From Paludibacteraceae bacterium (GTDB lineage Bacteria; Bacteroidota; Bacteroidia; Bacteroidales; Paludibacteraceae): a stretch of 64,000 nucleotides of DNA. Both the position numbers and the translations under genes were made by a program. The stretch lies in the NCBI GenBank assembly GCA_905233415.1, contig CAJOEX010000001.1:1-64000 (forward strand), written 5' to 3'. Below, piece after piece: positions 39,783 to 48,547 of this stretch (position 1 is the stretch's first letter; each line of letters begins with the position of its first letter). The notes beneath the pieces were generated by a model. It saw nothing but the letters and a program-made list of their open reading frames with translations, was not told the origin of the DNA and did no database searches.

Positions 39783-41489
39783 ATGAAACGAGTTATCTTT
39801 TTTGCAGTTGTAACCATGCTTGCAGCCAATGCCGCAGCACAGATGAGTTACGAGGAGTACAAAAAACAACAACAGGCGGAGTACCGCCAATTCAAGTCCG
39901 ACCGTCAGGCAGAGTTTGACGCATACCGTAAAAAAGTCAACGAAGACTATGCCGACTTTATGAAAAAGCGTTGGGAGAACTATACCGCCCAACCTGCTGA
40001 CGAGCCGGTAGAAGAAAAGAAAGTGGCACCTGTCATCTTTGAGGAAGTGCCCGAAGCAGAAGCTCCGAAAGAAACTCCGAAAGACGATTCAAAAGCGGAA
40101 CAACCCAAGCCGGCTGACAACAAACCGATTGCTGACAACAAACCCGCAGACACAAAGCCTGTAGCAGATACCAAACCTGCCGAGGTAAAACCTGATGAGA
40201 AGAAAGCGCAACCTGCAGACGACAAACAGGAAGAGAAACCTGAAGAACGCAAGCAGGAGCAAATGGCCGTTATCAAGGCCCCTGTAGGCACATTCACACC
40301 GAAACCGATTCCCGTACAAAAGGATATTGTGATCGTGCCGAAACCCGAACCGGCTCCCGAACCGATTGCGCCCGTTGTTCCCGATGAGCAAAAACCGCAC
40401 AAGACCGTCAGCATAAGTTTCTACGGCACAATGGTTTCTGTCGGCTTCCCCGACCCCGACGGCTTCAAGGTTCCCGAACTGAAGGAAGCGGCTTTGGCAG
40501 AAGCATGGAAACAATTGTCTAACGACAAATATGACATTACCGTTAACAATGTTCTCGCCGCCCGCGACGCCCACAAATTATGCGACTGGGCATATCTGAA
40601 CTTCCTGAAAGACGTGACCGAGAAGCACTACGGCAAGACCAACGAAGCCGTTTATATGCAGGCTTATCTGATGACCCAGTCAGGCTACAAGGTACGCTTG
40701 GCATTCTCATCGAAACAGAACAAGCTGTATCTGCTCTTCGCCTGCAAATATGACATCTACAACATGTCATACTATCGCGTGGACGGGCAAAAATACTATG
40801 CGTTCAACTGCGATGCGAAGGATTTGAACATCTGCCCTGCATCGGTTGACAAAGAGAAATCGCTTTCGCTCCAGATTGCCGATGACCAAAAATTCGACAA
40901 AGAGTTGAGCAAACAGCGCACCCTGACCTCGAAGAAAGGCGTCTCCGCAACTATCAGCGTGAACAAGAACAATATTGATTTCTTCAACAACTATCCGTCC
41001 GCATTCATCGGCGGCGACCCGACCACCCGTTGGGCTGCATACGCCAACACTCCGCTGGAGAAGAATGTGCGCGATGCCCTCTATCCGCAACTCAAGGCAA
41101 AAATTGATGGTTTGAGCGAGAAAGACGCAGTCGGACTGCTGCTGAACTGGGTACAAACCGCATTTGTATATGAATACGACGACAAGGTTTGGGGTCACGA
41201 CCGTGTGTTCTTTGCCGCAGAGACCTTGTTCTATCCCTATTGCGACTGCGAGGACCGTGCCATCCTGTTCTCCCGTCTGGTGCGTGACCTGATCGGGTCA
41301 GATGTAGTGCTGCTGTACTATCCTGGACACCTTGCCGCAGCAGTCGGTTTCAAGGAGAACGTAAACGGCGACTATCTGTTCTACAACAAGAAGAAATATG
41401 TTGTTTGTGACCCAACCTACATCAATGCAGGCATCGGTCGCACCATGCCCGGCATGGATAACCAAAAGGCGAAAGTTATTGTACTTTAA
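39783..41489 (+). CDS. exported transglutaminase-like protein with coiled/low-complexity linker
   Basis: 568 residues from the ATG at 39783 (signal peptide MKRVIFFAVVTMLAANAAAQ). Residues ~22-75 are charged and probably coiled (YEEYKKQQQAEYRQFKSDRQ), ~75-200 are a Pro/Lys/Asp repeat linker (ADNKP, ADTKP copies). The C-terminal part holds a papain-like transglutaminase core: Cys487/Cys489 in YCDCEDRAILFS, His516 in PGHLAAAV, Asp543 in CDPTY, in the right order and spacing. It may act as a peptidase or in cross-linking at the surface; substrate unknown. The next gene follows after 42 bases and probably shares the transcript. Confidence 0.75.
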   Translation: MKRVIFFAVVTMLAANAAAQMSYEEYKKQQQAEYRQFKSDRQAEFDAYRKKVNEDYADFMKKRWENYTAQPADEPVEEKKVAPVIFEEVPEAEAPKETPKDDSKAEQPKPADNKPIADNKPADTKPVADTKPAEVKPDEKKAQPADDKQEEKPEERKQEQMAVIKAPVGTFTPKPIPVQKDIVIVPKPEPAPEPIAPVVPDEQKPHKTVSISFYGTMVSVGFPDPDGFKVPELKEAALAEAWKQLSNDKYDITVNNVLAARDAHKLCDWAYLNFLKDVTEKHYGKTNEAVYMQAYLMTQSGYKVRLAFSSKQNKLYLLFACKYDIYNMSYYRVDGQKYYAFNCDAKDLNICPASVDKEKSLSLQIADDQKFDKELSKQRTLTSKKGVSATISVNKNNIDFFNNYPSAFIGGDPTTRWAAYANTPLEKNVRDALYPQLKAKIDGLSEKDAVGLLLNWVQTAFVYEYDDKVWGHDRVFFAAETLFYPYCDCEDRAILFSRLVRDLIGSDVVLLYYPGHLAAAVGFKENVNGDYLFYNKKKYVVCDPTYINAGIGRTMPGMDNQKAKVIVL

Positions 41490-41531
41490 GCAGAAAGACC
41501 GCGACTCCGTCGCCCAAAGAAAAAACAGGAT

Positions 41532-42194
41532 ATGAAGAAATTTTTTATCTGGTTCTTTGTTGCATTGTTTGCTGTATGTGCAGCGGCAGGAGGCTATGCC
41601 TATGCGAAAGGCGTCAGGAACTGGGACGAGTTGGTTGTGTTTGCCCAAAATGAGTGGCAGCGGCTGGTCGGTCCCAAATCCAACGTACCAGAGGCACCGG
41701 AAAACCAACCGGAACCGATTGTCATTAACTTGGAAGAGCCCGAAGAACCTGCTCCGCAGGTGGATGCCGTGACAACCTCCGCCCCCAAGCCGCATTATGT
41801 AGCTCCGCCCGAAGAAACTACAGACAAGTTCTCCATTTTTACCGAGGGCGAAGACGAAACCATCAATGCCTTGATTTTAGGGCATTGGGTGAATGTGGAC
41901 AATCCGTCATGGCACCGCGTCTATACCGACGAATACTCCGGCAACGGCTATTACTGGGGCAAAGAGTGGGACGAGTCGGAAGATGTGACAGAAGCCGACC
42001 TCGTAGACTACGGCAACGGCTGGTTTGAGTGGAAAATGGACGGCAACGATGTGCTTGAACTGGCTACAACGGATATGTCCGAATCGCGCGTACCGTTTAT
42101 ATACACCATCAAAAAATTGTCCAACAAAGATTTAATCTATGTCGAACAGCGTTCTACTGAAAAGCGGTCCTTCAGCCGCCTTGAAGCCCTTTGA
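41532..42194 (+). CDS. membrane-anchored protein of unknown function
   Basis: 220 residues. One N-terminal hydrophobic segment (MKKFFIWFFVALFAVCAAAGGYAYA, ~1-25) is either a signal peptide or an anchor. A Pro/Glu-rich linker (~55-95) follows, then a compact C-terminal domain (~110-220) with aromatic-rich strands (HWVNVDNPSWHRVYTDEY, GYYWGKEWDE, YGNGWFEWKMDG) that resembles a lipocalin-like barrel in pattern only. I do not recognise the family. It follows the transglutaminase-like gene and its stop codon is the first unit of the 11-bp array C. Confidence 0.6.
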   Translation: MKKFFIWFFVALFAVCAAAGGYAYAKGVRNWDELVVFAQNEWQRLVGPKSNVPEAPENQPEPIVINLEEPEEPAPQVDAVTTSAPKPHYVAPPEETTDKFSIFTEGEDETINALILGHWVNVDNPSWHRVYTDEYSGNGYYWGKEWDESEDVTEADLVDYGNGWFEWKMDGNDVLELATTDMSESRVPFIYTIKKLSNKDLIYVEQRSTEKRSFSRLEAL

Positions 42195-42332
42195 CAGCAG
42201 GATGCAGACAGGTCTATGGCAGGGTGATGACACGGTCAGGTACCGAGCAGGAACCGAGCAGGTACCGAGGTTGAATGTCGAAATTTAATCGACTTTGAAT
42301 CGAAAAAGAATCGATTTGGAGTCGTTTTTTAC
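42192..42332. repeat. 11-bp tandem array C (about twelve units, three sub-blocks)
   Basis: It starts in the TGA stop of the preceding gene: tgacagcagga, tgcagacaggt, ctatggcaggg, tgatgacacgg; after a 5-base slip, taccgagcagg, aaccgagcagg, taccgaggttg; after 4 bases, tcgaaatttaa, tcgactttgaa, tcgaaaaagaa, tcgatttggag, tcgttttttac. The period is 11 in all blocks although the sequences differ. It fills most of the 198-base gap to the next gene; I see no promoter there. Confidence 0.85.
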
Positions 42333-42392
42333 AGCCAGAAGGTCATGCACGATAATCAAATATAAATGATAATCATAATATAAATATAGGAT

Positions 42393-43778
42393 ATGAAAAG
42401 GTTATTTTTAGGACTTTGCCTGCTGAGTGCAAGCATCGTAATGGCGGAAACAGAACCGCTTTTTTATGAATCGTTCGACAAATGCATTGACGACGAAGGC
42501 GAAAACTACGGCTATACAGGCGGCAATGACGGTCAATGGGGCGGGAATGTCGGTACTGCGATTGTCATTTACGAAGACAATGAGGGCTGGACATATGACT
42601 ATGCCAACGGTGCATACCAATGCGTCAAGGTCGGCACAAGCAAGTATCAAGGCTGGATTAAAACACCACAGATACCGTGCAGCGGCGATGTGACACTTAC
42701 ATTCCGTGCGGCACCATGGGAAGGCGATTCCATTTTTACCGTTTCCGTAAGCGGCGGCACCGCCGACAAAACCTATTTTGAGCTTAAAAAGAACCAGTGG
42801 AACGACCTAACCGTTAACATATCGGATATCACAAGCGGTATTAAAGTGACTTTCAGTTCGCTATACAAACACCGCTTCTTTCTGGACGAAGTAAAGATAA
42901 CACCCGCCACCCCGGGCACACCCGCTATACGCGTGCCGGACGGCAAAACCGTTGACTTCGGGTTTGTCGGCAAATACTATACTTCCCAATCACGTGTCAT
43001 TGAGGTAATCGGCGAAAACCTGACCGGCAACATCACGGCGACGCTGGAGGACGGCGAAAACGACCTCTTTGCAGTCTCTCCTTCAATCTTACCGGCGGCA
43101 GGCGGTCAACTGACCATCACACTCAAAGAAGGTGCTTCAGCGGGTGACATGCACGGCACTTCCCTCAAACTGCGCGGCAAAGATGCTTCCAACAACACCA
43201 TCGAAAAAGCCATTACGCTGCTGGTGGAAGTCGGCAATATAGACCTGGAGGGAAGCGGCACGAAAGACGACCCATATACTATCGCCGACCGAATACTGCT
43301 TGCCAAAAATGACGGCACCGTTTGGGAAGGGACATACTATTGGGTGACAGGCTATGTGCTTGGGTCTGTCAAACGGTACAATGACACGTTTGACGGCGTT
43401 TGCGACAACGACAACACCTCGCTGGTGCTGGCAGCAACACCCGACGAAACCAACTGGAACAAGATTGTTACCGTGCAAATCGGTCAAGACGCACGCGCTG
43501 CACTCAACGTAATCGATAATCCCGAACTTATCGGGCAACAAATCAAGGTGCAGGGCATTCTCGTTTACGGTTCCAATGCCACACCGCTGTATCTCGGCAA
43601 ACCCGGCGTACGGAACGTGAACAATAACGACCAGTATGTCCGCCCTGCCAAAGACGCGACAGCTATAGAACATACCGAGTACGATATGAATATGCCGGTG
43701 TATGATGTTCTCGGTCGCAAAGTGGACGAATCTTACCACGGCATTGTTATTCAAGGCGGGAAAAAATGGCTCAGATGA
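42393..43778 (+). CDS. secreted protein with DUF6359-like OB domain
   Basis: 461 residues, signal peptide MKRLFLGLCLLSASIVMA. Residues ~20-170 look like a choice-of-anchor/carbohydrate-binding-type beta-sandwich (LFYESFDKC ... FFLDEVKI). Residues ~180-280 are an Ig-like strand set. Residues ~285-420 fit DUF6359, an OB-like domain (GSGTKDDPYTIADRILL ... YYWVTGYVLGSV ... VQGILVYG). The tail (MPVYDVLGRKVDESYHGIVIQGGKKWLR) is of the short type A T9SS-like form. Probably exported to the surface. The stop overlaps the next gene. Confidence 0.7.
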   Translation: MKRLFLGLCLLSASIVMAETEPLFYESFDKCIDDEGENYGYTGGNDGQWGGNVGTAIVIYEDNEGWTYDYANGAYQCVKVGTSKYQGWIKTPQIPCSGDVTLTFRAAPWEGDSIFTVSVSGGTADKTYFELKKNQWNDLTVNISDITSGIKVTFSSLYKHRFFLDEVKITPATPGTPAIRVPDGKTVDFGFVGKYYTSQSRVIEVIGENLTGNITATLEDGENDLFAVSPSILPAAGGQLTITLKEGASAGDMHGTSLKLRGKDASNNTIEKAITLLVEVGNIDLEGSGTKDDPYTIADRILLAKNDGTVWEGTYYWVTGYVLGSVKRYNDTFDGVCDNDNTSLVLAATPDETNWNKIVTVQIGQDARAALNVIDNPELIGQQIKVQGILVYGSNATPLYLGKPGVRNVNNNDQYVRPAKDATAIEHTEYDMNMPVYDVLGRKVDESYHGIVIQGGKKWLR

Positions 43779-44989
43779 AAGAGTTTCCGATGATAGCCAA
43801 GACCTTCAAAGGTCTGGAAGAAGTGCTGGCAGGCGAATTGGTGGCAATAGGCGCCAACAACGTGCAACTTGAACGGCGGGCGGTGTCATTTACTGGCGAC
43901 AAGCGGCTGCTCTATCGGGCAAACATGTGCCTGCGGACCGCTTCGCGGGTGTTAGTGCCGCTAATTACCTTCAAAGCGAAAGATGCAGACGAGGTCTATG
44001 AACATGTGAAGCAGGTGGACTGGGCGCAGTACATGACGCTACAGACGGGTTTCCAAATCGATTCAACGGTATATTCGGAAACGTTCCGGCATTCAAAGTA
44101 TGTGACTTACCGCGTCAAAGACGCGATTGCGGACTGGTGGAACGAACGCGAAGGCAAACGCCCGAATGTACGGCTGTCCGACCCTGATTTATGTCTGAAT
44201 GTACATATTGCCAACGAAAAAGTGACGCTGTCCTTGGACAGTTCGGGCGAGAGCCTGCACAAACGCGGTTACCGCGTGGCAAATACTGAAGCACCCATCA
44301 ACGAGGCGCTGGCGGCAGGAATGCTGCTGATGGCGGGATGGAAGGGCGAAACCGATTTCTATGACCCGATGTGCGGTTCGGGAACGCTGCTGATTGAGGC
44401 GGCTCTGATTGCACAGAACATTGCACCCGGAATTTTCCGCAAAGGCTTTGCGTTCGAGCGGTGGAAAGATTTTGACAAGGAACTGTTTGAGGACATCTAC
44501 AATGACGATTCGCAGGAGAAGCCGTTCACGCATCACATTTACGGCTCAGACGCCAGTTACTACGCCGTGCAGGCAGCACTGAAAAATATCAAAGCGGCAG
44601 GTCAGCAACGTTGTATTGACGTCAGGCAGATCCGTTTGCAGGAAATCAAGCGCGAGAGCAAGGAACCGGCATTGGTAATGGTGAATCCGCCTTACGGAGA
44701 ACGGTTAGCACAGGACAAGGACGTTCTGCGCTTATATGCCGACATGGGCACCGTCTTCAAACATCAGTTTACCGGCGCAACTGCGTGGGTTATATCCTCT
44801 AACGAAGACGCACTGAAATGTATCGGGCTCAAACCAAGCAAAAAGATCAAACTGATGAACGGCGAATTGGAATGCCTGTTCAACCAATACGAATTGTTCT
44901 CAGGCGAACGTAAAGCATTTGTCGCCAACAAGAAAACCAATCATCAACAAACCAACGGTCATGGAAGAAATCCGCATAAGCGAATATGA
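43775..44989 (+). CDS. rlmL: THUMP-domain 23S rRNA (guanine-N2)-methyltransferase, RlmL/RlmK-N type
   Basis: 404 residues. A THUMP RNA-binding domain (~5-155) is followed by a class I SAM-dependent methyltransferase: DPMCGSGTLLIEAA (SAM-binding region) and catalytic VNPPYGERL (N-P-P-Y). This layout matches RlmL N-terminal-half proteins that methylate guanine of 23S rRNA; many Bacteroidetes carry this single-domain form. I use the ATG at 43775, which gives an ATGA overlap with the previous stop; an ATG at 43766 is also open. The end overlaps queA by 29 bases. Confidence 0.85.
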   Translation: MKEFPMIAKTFKGLEEVLAGELVAIGANNVQLERRAVSFTGDKRLLYRANMCLRTASRVLVPLITFKAKDADEVYEHVKQVDWAQYMTLQTGFQIDSTVYSETFRHSKYVTYRVKDAIADWWNEREGKRPNVRLSDPDLCLNVHIANEKVTLSLDSSGESLHKRGYRVANTEAPINEALAAGMLLMAGWKGETDFYDPMCGSGTLLIEAALIAQNIAPGIFRKGFAFERWKDFDKELFEDIYNDDSQEKPFTHHIYGSDASYYAVQAALKNIKAAGQQRCIDVRQIRLQEIKRESKEPALVMVNPPYGERLAQDKDVLRLYADMGTVFKHQFTGATAWVISSNEDALKCIGLKPSKKIKLMNGELECLFNQYELFSGERKAFVANKKTNHQQTNGHGRNPHKRI

Positions 44990-46163
44990 TTACCCGTTAA
45001 CAGACGAGCGCATTGCCAAGTATCCCTTGCCGCAGCGTGACCACTCCAAACTGCTGGTGTATCGCGATGGCAACGTGTCGGAAGACCGGTTCTATAACGT
45101 CGGCGATTATATTGCGCCGAAATCGCTGTTGGTCTATAACAACACCCGGGTTATACCCGCCAGAATGGTTTTCCACAAAGACACCGGCGCACGCATAGAA
45201 ATATTCTGCTTGGAGCCGCTGGCTCCCAAGGACTACCAGTTGGCACTCTCGACGACCGACGGTTGCACGTGGAAATGTATGATCGGGAACCTCAAAAAGT
45301 GGAAGTCCGGCATCCTGACCAACGGCATCCTGCATGCCGAAAGACTGTCCACCAACGGCAACACACACGAAGTGCACTTCACATGGGATGACACGAATAT
45401 GTCTTTCGCTCAGTTGTTGGACAGCATGGGCGAACTGCCTATTCCACCCTATTTGAACCGGCCTACCGAAGAAAGCGACAAAACGACCTATCAAACCGTC
45501 TATAGCCGCATCAAAGGGTCTGTGGCAGCACCGACTGCCGGACTGCATTTCACGGAAGCCGTACTGGACGATCTGCGTAAACGCGGGATAAAGACCACAG
45601 AGCTGACCCTTCATGTCGGAGCGGGAACATTCCAGCCGGTCAAAACCGAAGACGCCAACAAACACACCATGCACACGGAGATTATCGCTGTTCCGAAGCA
45701 GGCGATTCAAGATGTGAAAGACAATCTCGGGCATATCGTGGCAGTCGGTACCACCTCTATGCGGACGCTTGAAAGTCTGTATTTTATCGGGGAGCAGCTC
45801 CGAAATACCGAAACAACCGCATTCCCGGATTCTGATTCAATCATCCACGTCTCCCAGCATGAGCCCTACGAAAAGCCGCACATGCTTTCTACGGCGGACT
45901 CGCTGCAGGCAATCTTAGACTACATGGCTGCCCGAAACCTCTCTGTACTTCATGCCGAAACGCAGATTATGATTCGTCCGGGATATACGTTTCATGTGGT
46001 GGACCAGCTGATTACCAACTTCCACCAACCGAAATCGACCTTGCTGCTGTTGGTTAGTGCTTTTGTCGGAGGCGACTGGCACACCATATATGACTACGCG
46101 CTCGCGCACGACTTCCGTTTCCTCTCCTACGGCGACAGCAGCATCCTGAATCATAAATCATGA
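44961..46163 (+). CDS. queA: S-adenosylmethionine:tRNA ribosyltransferase-isomerase
   Basis: QueA transfers and isomerises the ribosyl part of SAM onto 7-aminomethyl-deazaguanine in tRNA, making epoxyqueuosine. The 400-residue protein starts at the ATG at 44961 (MEEIRISEYDYPLTDERIA, with YPLPQRDHSKLL). Family motifs: VYNNTRVIPARM, AAPTAGLHFT, VGAGTFQPV, MHTE and GTTSMRTLES. It overlaps the methyltransferase gene, and the TatD gene follows 19 bases later, so the three form a compact run. Length is a little above the usual ~350. Confidence 0.94.
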   Translation: MEEIRISEYDYPLTDERIAKYPLPQRDHSKLLVYRDGNVSEDRFYNVGDYIAPKSLLVYNNTRVIPARMVFHKDTGARIEIFCLEPLAPKDYQLALSTTDGCTWKCMIGNLKKWKSGILTNGILHAERLSTNGNTHEVHFTWDDTNMSFAQLLDSMGELPIPPYLNRPTEESDKTTYQTVYSRIKGSVAAPTAGLHFTEAVLDDLRKRGIKTTELTLHVGAGTFQPVKTEDANKHTMHTEIIAVPKQAIQDVKDNLGHIVAVGTTSMRTLESLYFIGEQLRNTETTAFPDSDSIIHVSQHEPYEKPHMLSTADSLQAILDYMAARNLSVLHAETQIMIRPGYTFHVVDQLITNFHQPKSTLLLLVSAFVGGDWHTIYDYALAHDFRFLSYGDSSILNHKS

Positions 46164-46166
46164 AAT

Positions 46167-46182
46167 ATTCAAATCTTCAAAT
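46167..46182. repeat. two 8-bp repeat units before tatD
   Basis: Units attcaaat and cttcaaat occupy the gap between the queA stop and the tatD ATG, ending directly at the ATG. The unit is the same as in the ribosomal operon gaps (4456-4509 and 5017-5040). Confidence 0.65.
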
Positions 46183-46944
46183 ATGATTGATACTCATGCC
46201 CATATAGACGATCCGCAGTATGCGGAAGAACTGGAAGCATTTATCGCCCAACAACAGGCGGAAGGCGTGGAGGCCATTCTTGTTCCGGGCGTTGATACCG
46301 AAAACATTGATGCCGTTTTGGATGTTTGCAAACGTTTCCCCGGCTATCTGTTTCCCGCTATCGGACTGCATCCGGAAAACATAACCGCCGGATGGGAACA
46401 GGACATGAATTTCATGGAGCAGGATTTGCTGGCACATGAAAACGAGTATATCGCCATTGGCGAAATCGGTCTGGACTATCACTTTGACACAACCTATAAA
46501 GCCGAACAGCAGGCGGCTTTTCGCCGGCAGTTAGGTTGGGCGGTCGAACGTGATTTGCCGGTTATGATTCACAGCCGCGATGCGACGGAGGACTGCCTGA
46601 ACATATTGCGGGAGTTTCGCGGTTTGCGCGGTGTCATGCATTGTTACAGCGGCAGCAACGAGACGGCAAAAGAAATAATCAAAATGGGCTTGTATCTCGG
46701 TATCGGAGGCATAATTACCTTCAAAAACTCCAAGTTGCGGGACTACCTTGGCGGTATTCCCTTGGAGCGGATTGTTTTGGAAACGGACGCGCCGTACATG
46801 GCGCCGGTTCCCTTCCGCGGTCAGCGCAACGAAAGCCGCTGGATGCGCTATGTTGCCGAAGAACTCGCACGTGTTTATAACACGGATTTTGCACACATAG
46901 ATGCCGTCACAACCGCCAACGCCAAAGCCCTCTTCCGCCTATAA
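46183..46944 (+). CDS. tatD: TatD-family metal-dependent hydrolase
   Basis: 253 residues of the amidohydrolase-fold TatD family, generally 3'-5' DNA exonucleases or related metal nucleases. Metal-binding residues are visible: His5 and His7 (IDTHAHID), the Glu in IGEIGLDYH, His in MIHSRDA and in MHCYSG, and the final Asp in ETDAPY. Length matches the family. The start is the only ATG near and lies directly after the 8-bp repeat. Confidence 0.93.
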   Translation: MIDTHAHIDDPQYAEELEAFIAQQQAEGVEAILVPGVDTENIDAVLDVCKRFPGYLFPAIGLHPENITAGWEQDMNFMEQDLLAHENEYIAIGEIGLDYHFDTTYKAEQQAAFRRQLGWAVERDLPVMIHSRDATEDCLNILREFRGLRGVMHCYSGSNETAKEIIKMGLYLGIGGIITFKNSKLRDYLGGIPLERIVLETDAPYMAPVPFRGQRNESRWMRYVAEELARVYNTDFAHIDAVTTANAKALFRL

Positions 46945-47047
46945 CCACCAACCGCGGCAGATTCTGTCGCCCCTGATTATTTTTGTGCTCAAAATTCGTG
47001 AGTTTGGGACTGAAAATCGTAAAAAATACAAAAAAATGCACGAAAAG

Positions 47048-47079
47048 TTTGGCAGTTCCAAATATTTTGTGTAATTTTG
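47048..47079 (+). promoter_or_regulatory. promoter of tRNA-Ser and exbB operon
   Basis: TTTG (47048-47051), 20 bases, TAATTTTG (47072-47079). Predicted start near 47086, 19 bases before the tRNA. No second consensus promoter is seen before exbB, which starts 34 bases after the tRNA. Confidence 0.83.
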
Positions 47080-47104
47080 CAGGTCGTTTCGCGAAAACGG
47101 CCAT

Positions 47105-47192
47105 GGAAAGATGCTCGAGTGGTTTAAGAGGCACGCCTGGAAAGCGTGTAAACCTCAAAAGGGTTTCCGGGGTTCGAATCCCCGTCTTTCCG
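47105..47192 (+). tRNA. tRNA-Ser (anticodon GGA)
   Basis: 88 nt with a long variable arm. Acceptor GGAAAGA pairs with TCTTTCC (47185-47191). The anticodon loop CTGGAAA carries GGA, reading UCC/UCU. The T arm contains GGTTCGAATCC. The 3' CCA is not fully encoded (g-ca follows). It is the first transcribed element upstream of the ExbB/ExbD genes. Confidence 0.97.
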
Positions 47193-47226
47193 CAAAACTA
47201 TAATCAAAAACATAATTATCAATCAC

Positions 47227-48042
47227 ATGAAAAAAGTATTTGCAACCATTATGGTGCTGGCAGCGCTCAGTTTTGGCAGCGTTGCACTGATGGCGCAAGA
47301 GGCTGAAGGCCAGGCTCCTGCCGCTCAAGAAGAACAAGTTGTTGAAGATGCCGCACCTGCGGTAGAAGTGGCAGAAGTCGCAGAAGCAGGTGGCGTAGTA
47401 GCTCTCCACAAAACACTCAAGACCAAATTCATTGAAGGTGGTGCAGGCTTTATGGCAGCTACCTTGCTGTGCTTGGTATTCGGTTTGGCACTCTGTATTG
47501 AGCGCATTATCTATCTGAGTTTGAGCAAGACGAACACTAAAGCCCTGCTCGCAAACATCGAAGCAGCCCTGAAGAAAGGCGGCATCGAAGAGGCTTTGGA
47601 AGTTTGCCGCAACACCCGCGGTCCAGTTGCAAGTATCTTCTATCAGGGTTTGAGCCGTTATGACGAAGGCATTGAAGTGGTCGAGAAAACCGTTGCTTCC
47701 TATGGCGGCGTGCAACTCGGTCTGCTGGAGAAGAACCTGAGCTGGATTACGTTGTTCATCGCTATCGCCCCGTCGTTGGGATTCTTGGGAACCATCATCG
47801 GTATGATCGCCGCATTCGACAAAATCCAACAGGTTGGTGACATTTCGGCTACTGTTGTTGCCGGCGGTATCAAGGTTGCCTTGCTGACCACCCTTCTCGG
47901 TTTGATTATCGCTATCGTGCTGCAAATTTTCTACAACTACATCCTCAGCGTTATCGAAGGTCTCGTTAACGAAATGGAAGACAGTTCCATCAGCCTTCTC
48001 GACCTCGTAGTTGAATTTGACGCCGCACAAAAGAAGAAATAA
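47227..48042 (+). CDS. exbB: MotA/TolQ/ExbB proton channel protein
   Basis: 271 residues. Together with ExbD it forms the inner-membrane motor that energises TonB-dependent transport (or a Tol-like function). An N-terminal signal-like segment is followed by an Ala/Glu-rich periplasmic stretch, then three membrane segments: FMAATLLCLVFGLALCIE (~75-95), and the TolQ/ExbB core LSWITLFIAIAPSLGFLGTIIGMI and VALLTTLLGLIIAIVLQIFYNYI. The long cytoplasmic loop lies between the first and second. It heads an operon with a small membrane protein and two ExbD-like proteins, an arrangement common in Bacteroidetes. Confidence 0.92.
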   Translation: MKKVFATIMVLAALSFGSVALMAQEAEGQAPAAQEEQVVEDAAPAVEVAEVAEAGGVVALHKTLKTKFIEGGAGFMAATLLCLVFGLALCIERIIYLSLSKTNTKALLANIEAALKKGGIEEALEVCRNTRGPVASIFYQGLSRYDEGIEVVEKTVASYGGVQLGLLEKNLSWITLFIAIAPSLGFLGTIIGMIAAFDKIQQVGDISATVVAGGIKVALLTTLLGLIIAIVLQIFYNYILSVIEGLVNEMEDSSISLLDLVVEFDAAQKKK

Positions 48043-48070
48043 TAGTTGAACATCTTAACTCACAACTATT

Positions 48071-48547
48071 ATGAAAGATTACAAGTTAATACCGAAGGTT
48101 GTACTTCTGTCACTGCTGGCAATAGGCGTAGCCGTTTCAATACTGTTCTACGCAGGCGGTTCAGAGGGAACCCTTGAGGTTGCAGGAGATTTCCTGAATA
48201 TACCTCTGTTCACGAACCTGTTCCTCGTTTGGAACTATATCTTGCTTGCTCTTGTATTCTGCATCACGATTGGTGTAGTGATTTGGGAGTTTGTCAAGTT
48301 ATACAAGGTTGACAGGCCCGCAGCTTTGCGCAGGCTTGCAGTCGTTGCCGGTTTCGTATGCCTGATACTCGTTTGCTGGTTCCTTGGCAGTCCTGCAGAA
48401 GTGAAGATTATCGGCTATGAGGGAAGTGACAACGTCGGCACAATGGCCCGCTTGAGCGATGCCTGTCTGTATTTGACCTATATCCTTACCTGCGCTACGC
48501 TGGTAGCATTGGTTTGGGGCGTTATTCACACTAAACGCATGAAATAA
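48071..48547 (+). CDS. small four-helix membrane protein of the exb operon
   Basis: 158 residues with four predicted membrane segments (~8-25 VVLLSLLAIGVAVSILFY; ~45-70 LFLVWNYILLALVFCITIGVVIW; ~88-108 VVAGFVCLILVCWFLG; ~130-150 LTYILTCATLVALVWGVI). I do not know a defined function; similar proteins lie between exbB and exbD genes in other Bacteroidetes. The stop overlaps the next gene's ATG by one base (taATGg), implying coupled translation with ExbD and a role in the same complex. Confidence 0.75.
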   Translation: MKDYKLIPKVVLLSLLAIGVAVSILFYAGGSEGTLEVAGDFLNIPLFTNLFLVWNYILLALVFCITIGVVIWEFVKLYKVDRPAALRRLAVVAGFVCLILVCWFLGSPAEVKIIGYEGSDNVGTMARLSDACLYLTYILTCATLVALVWGVIHTKRMK

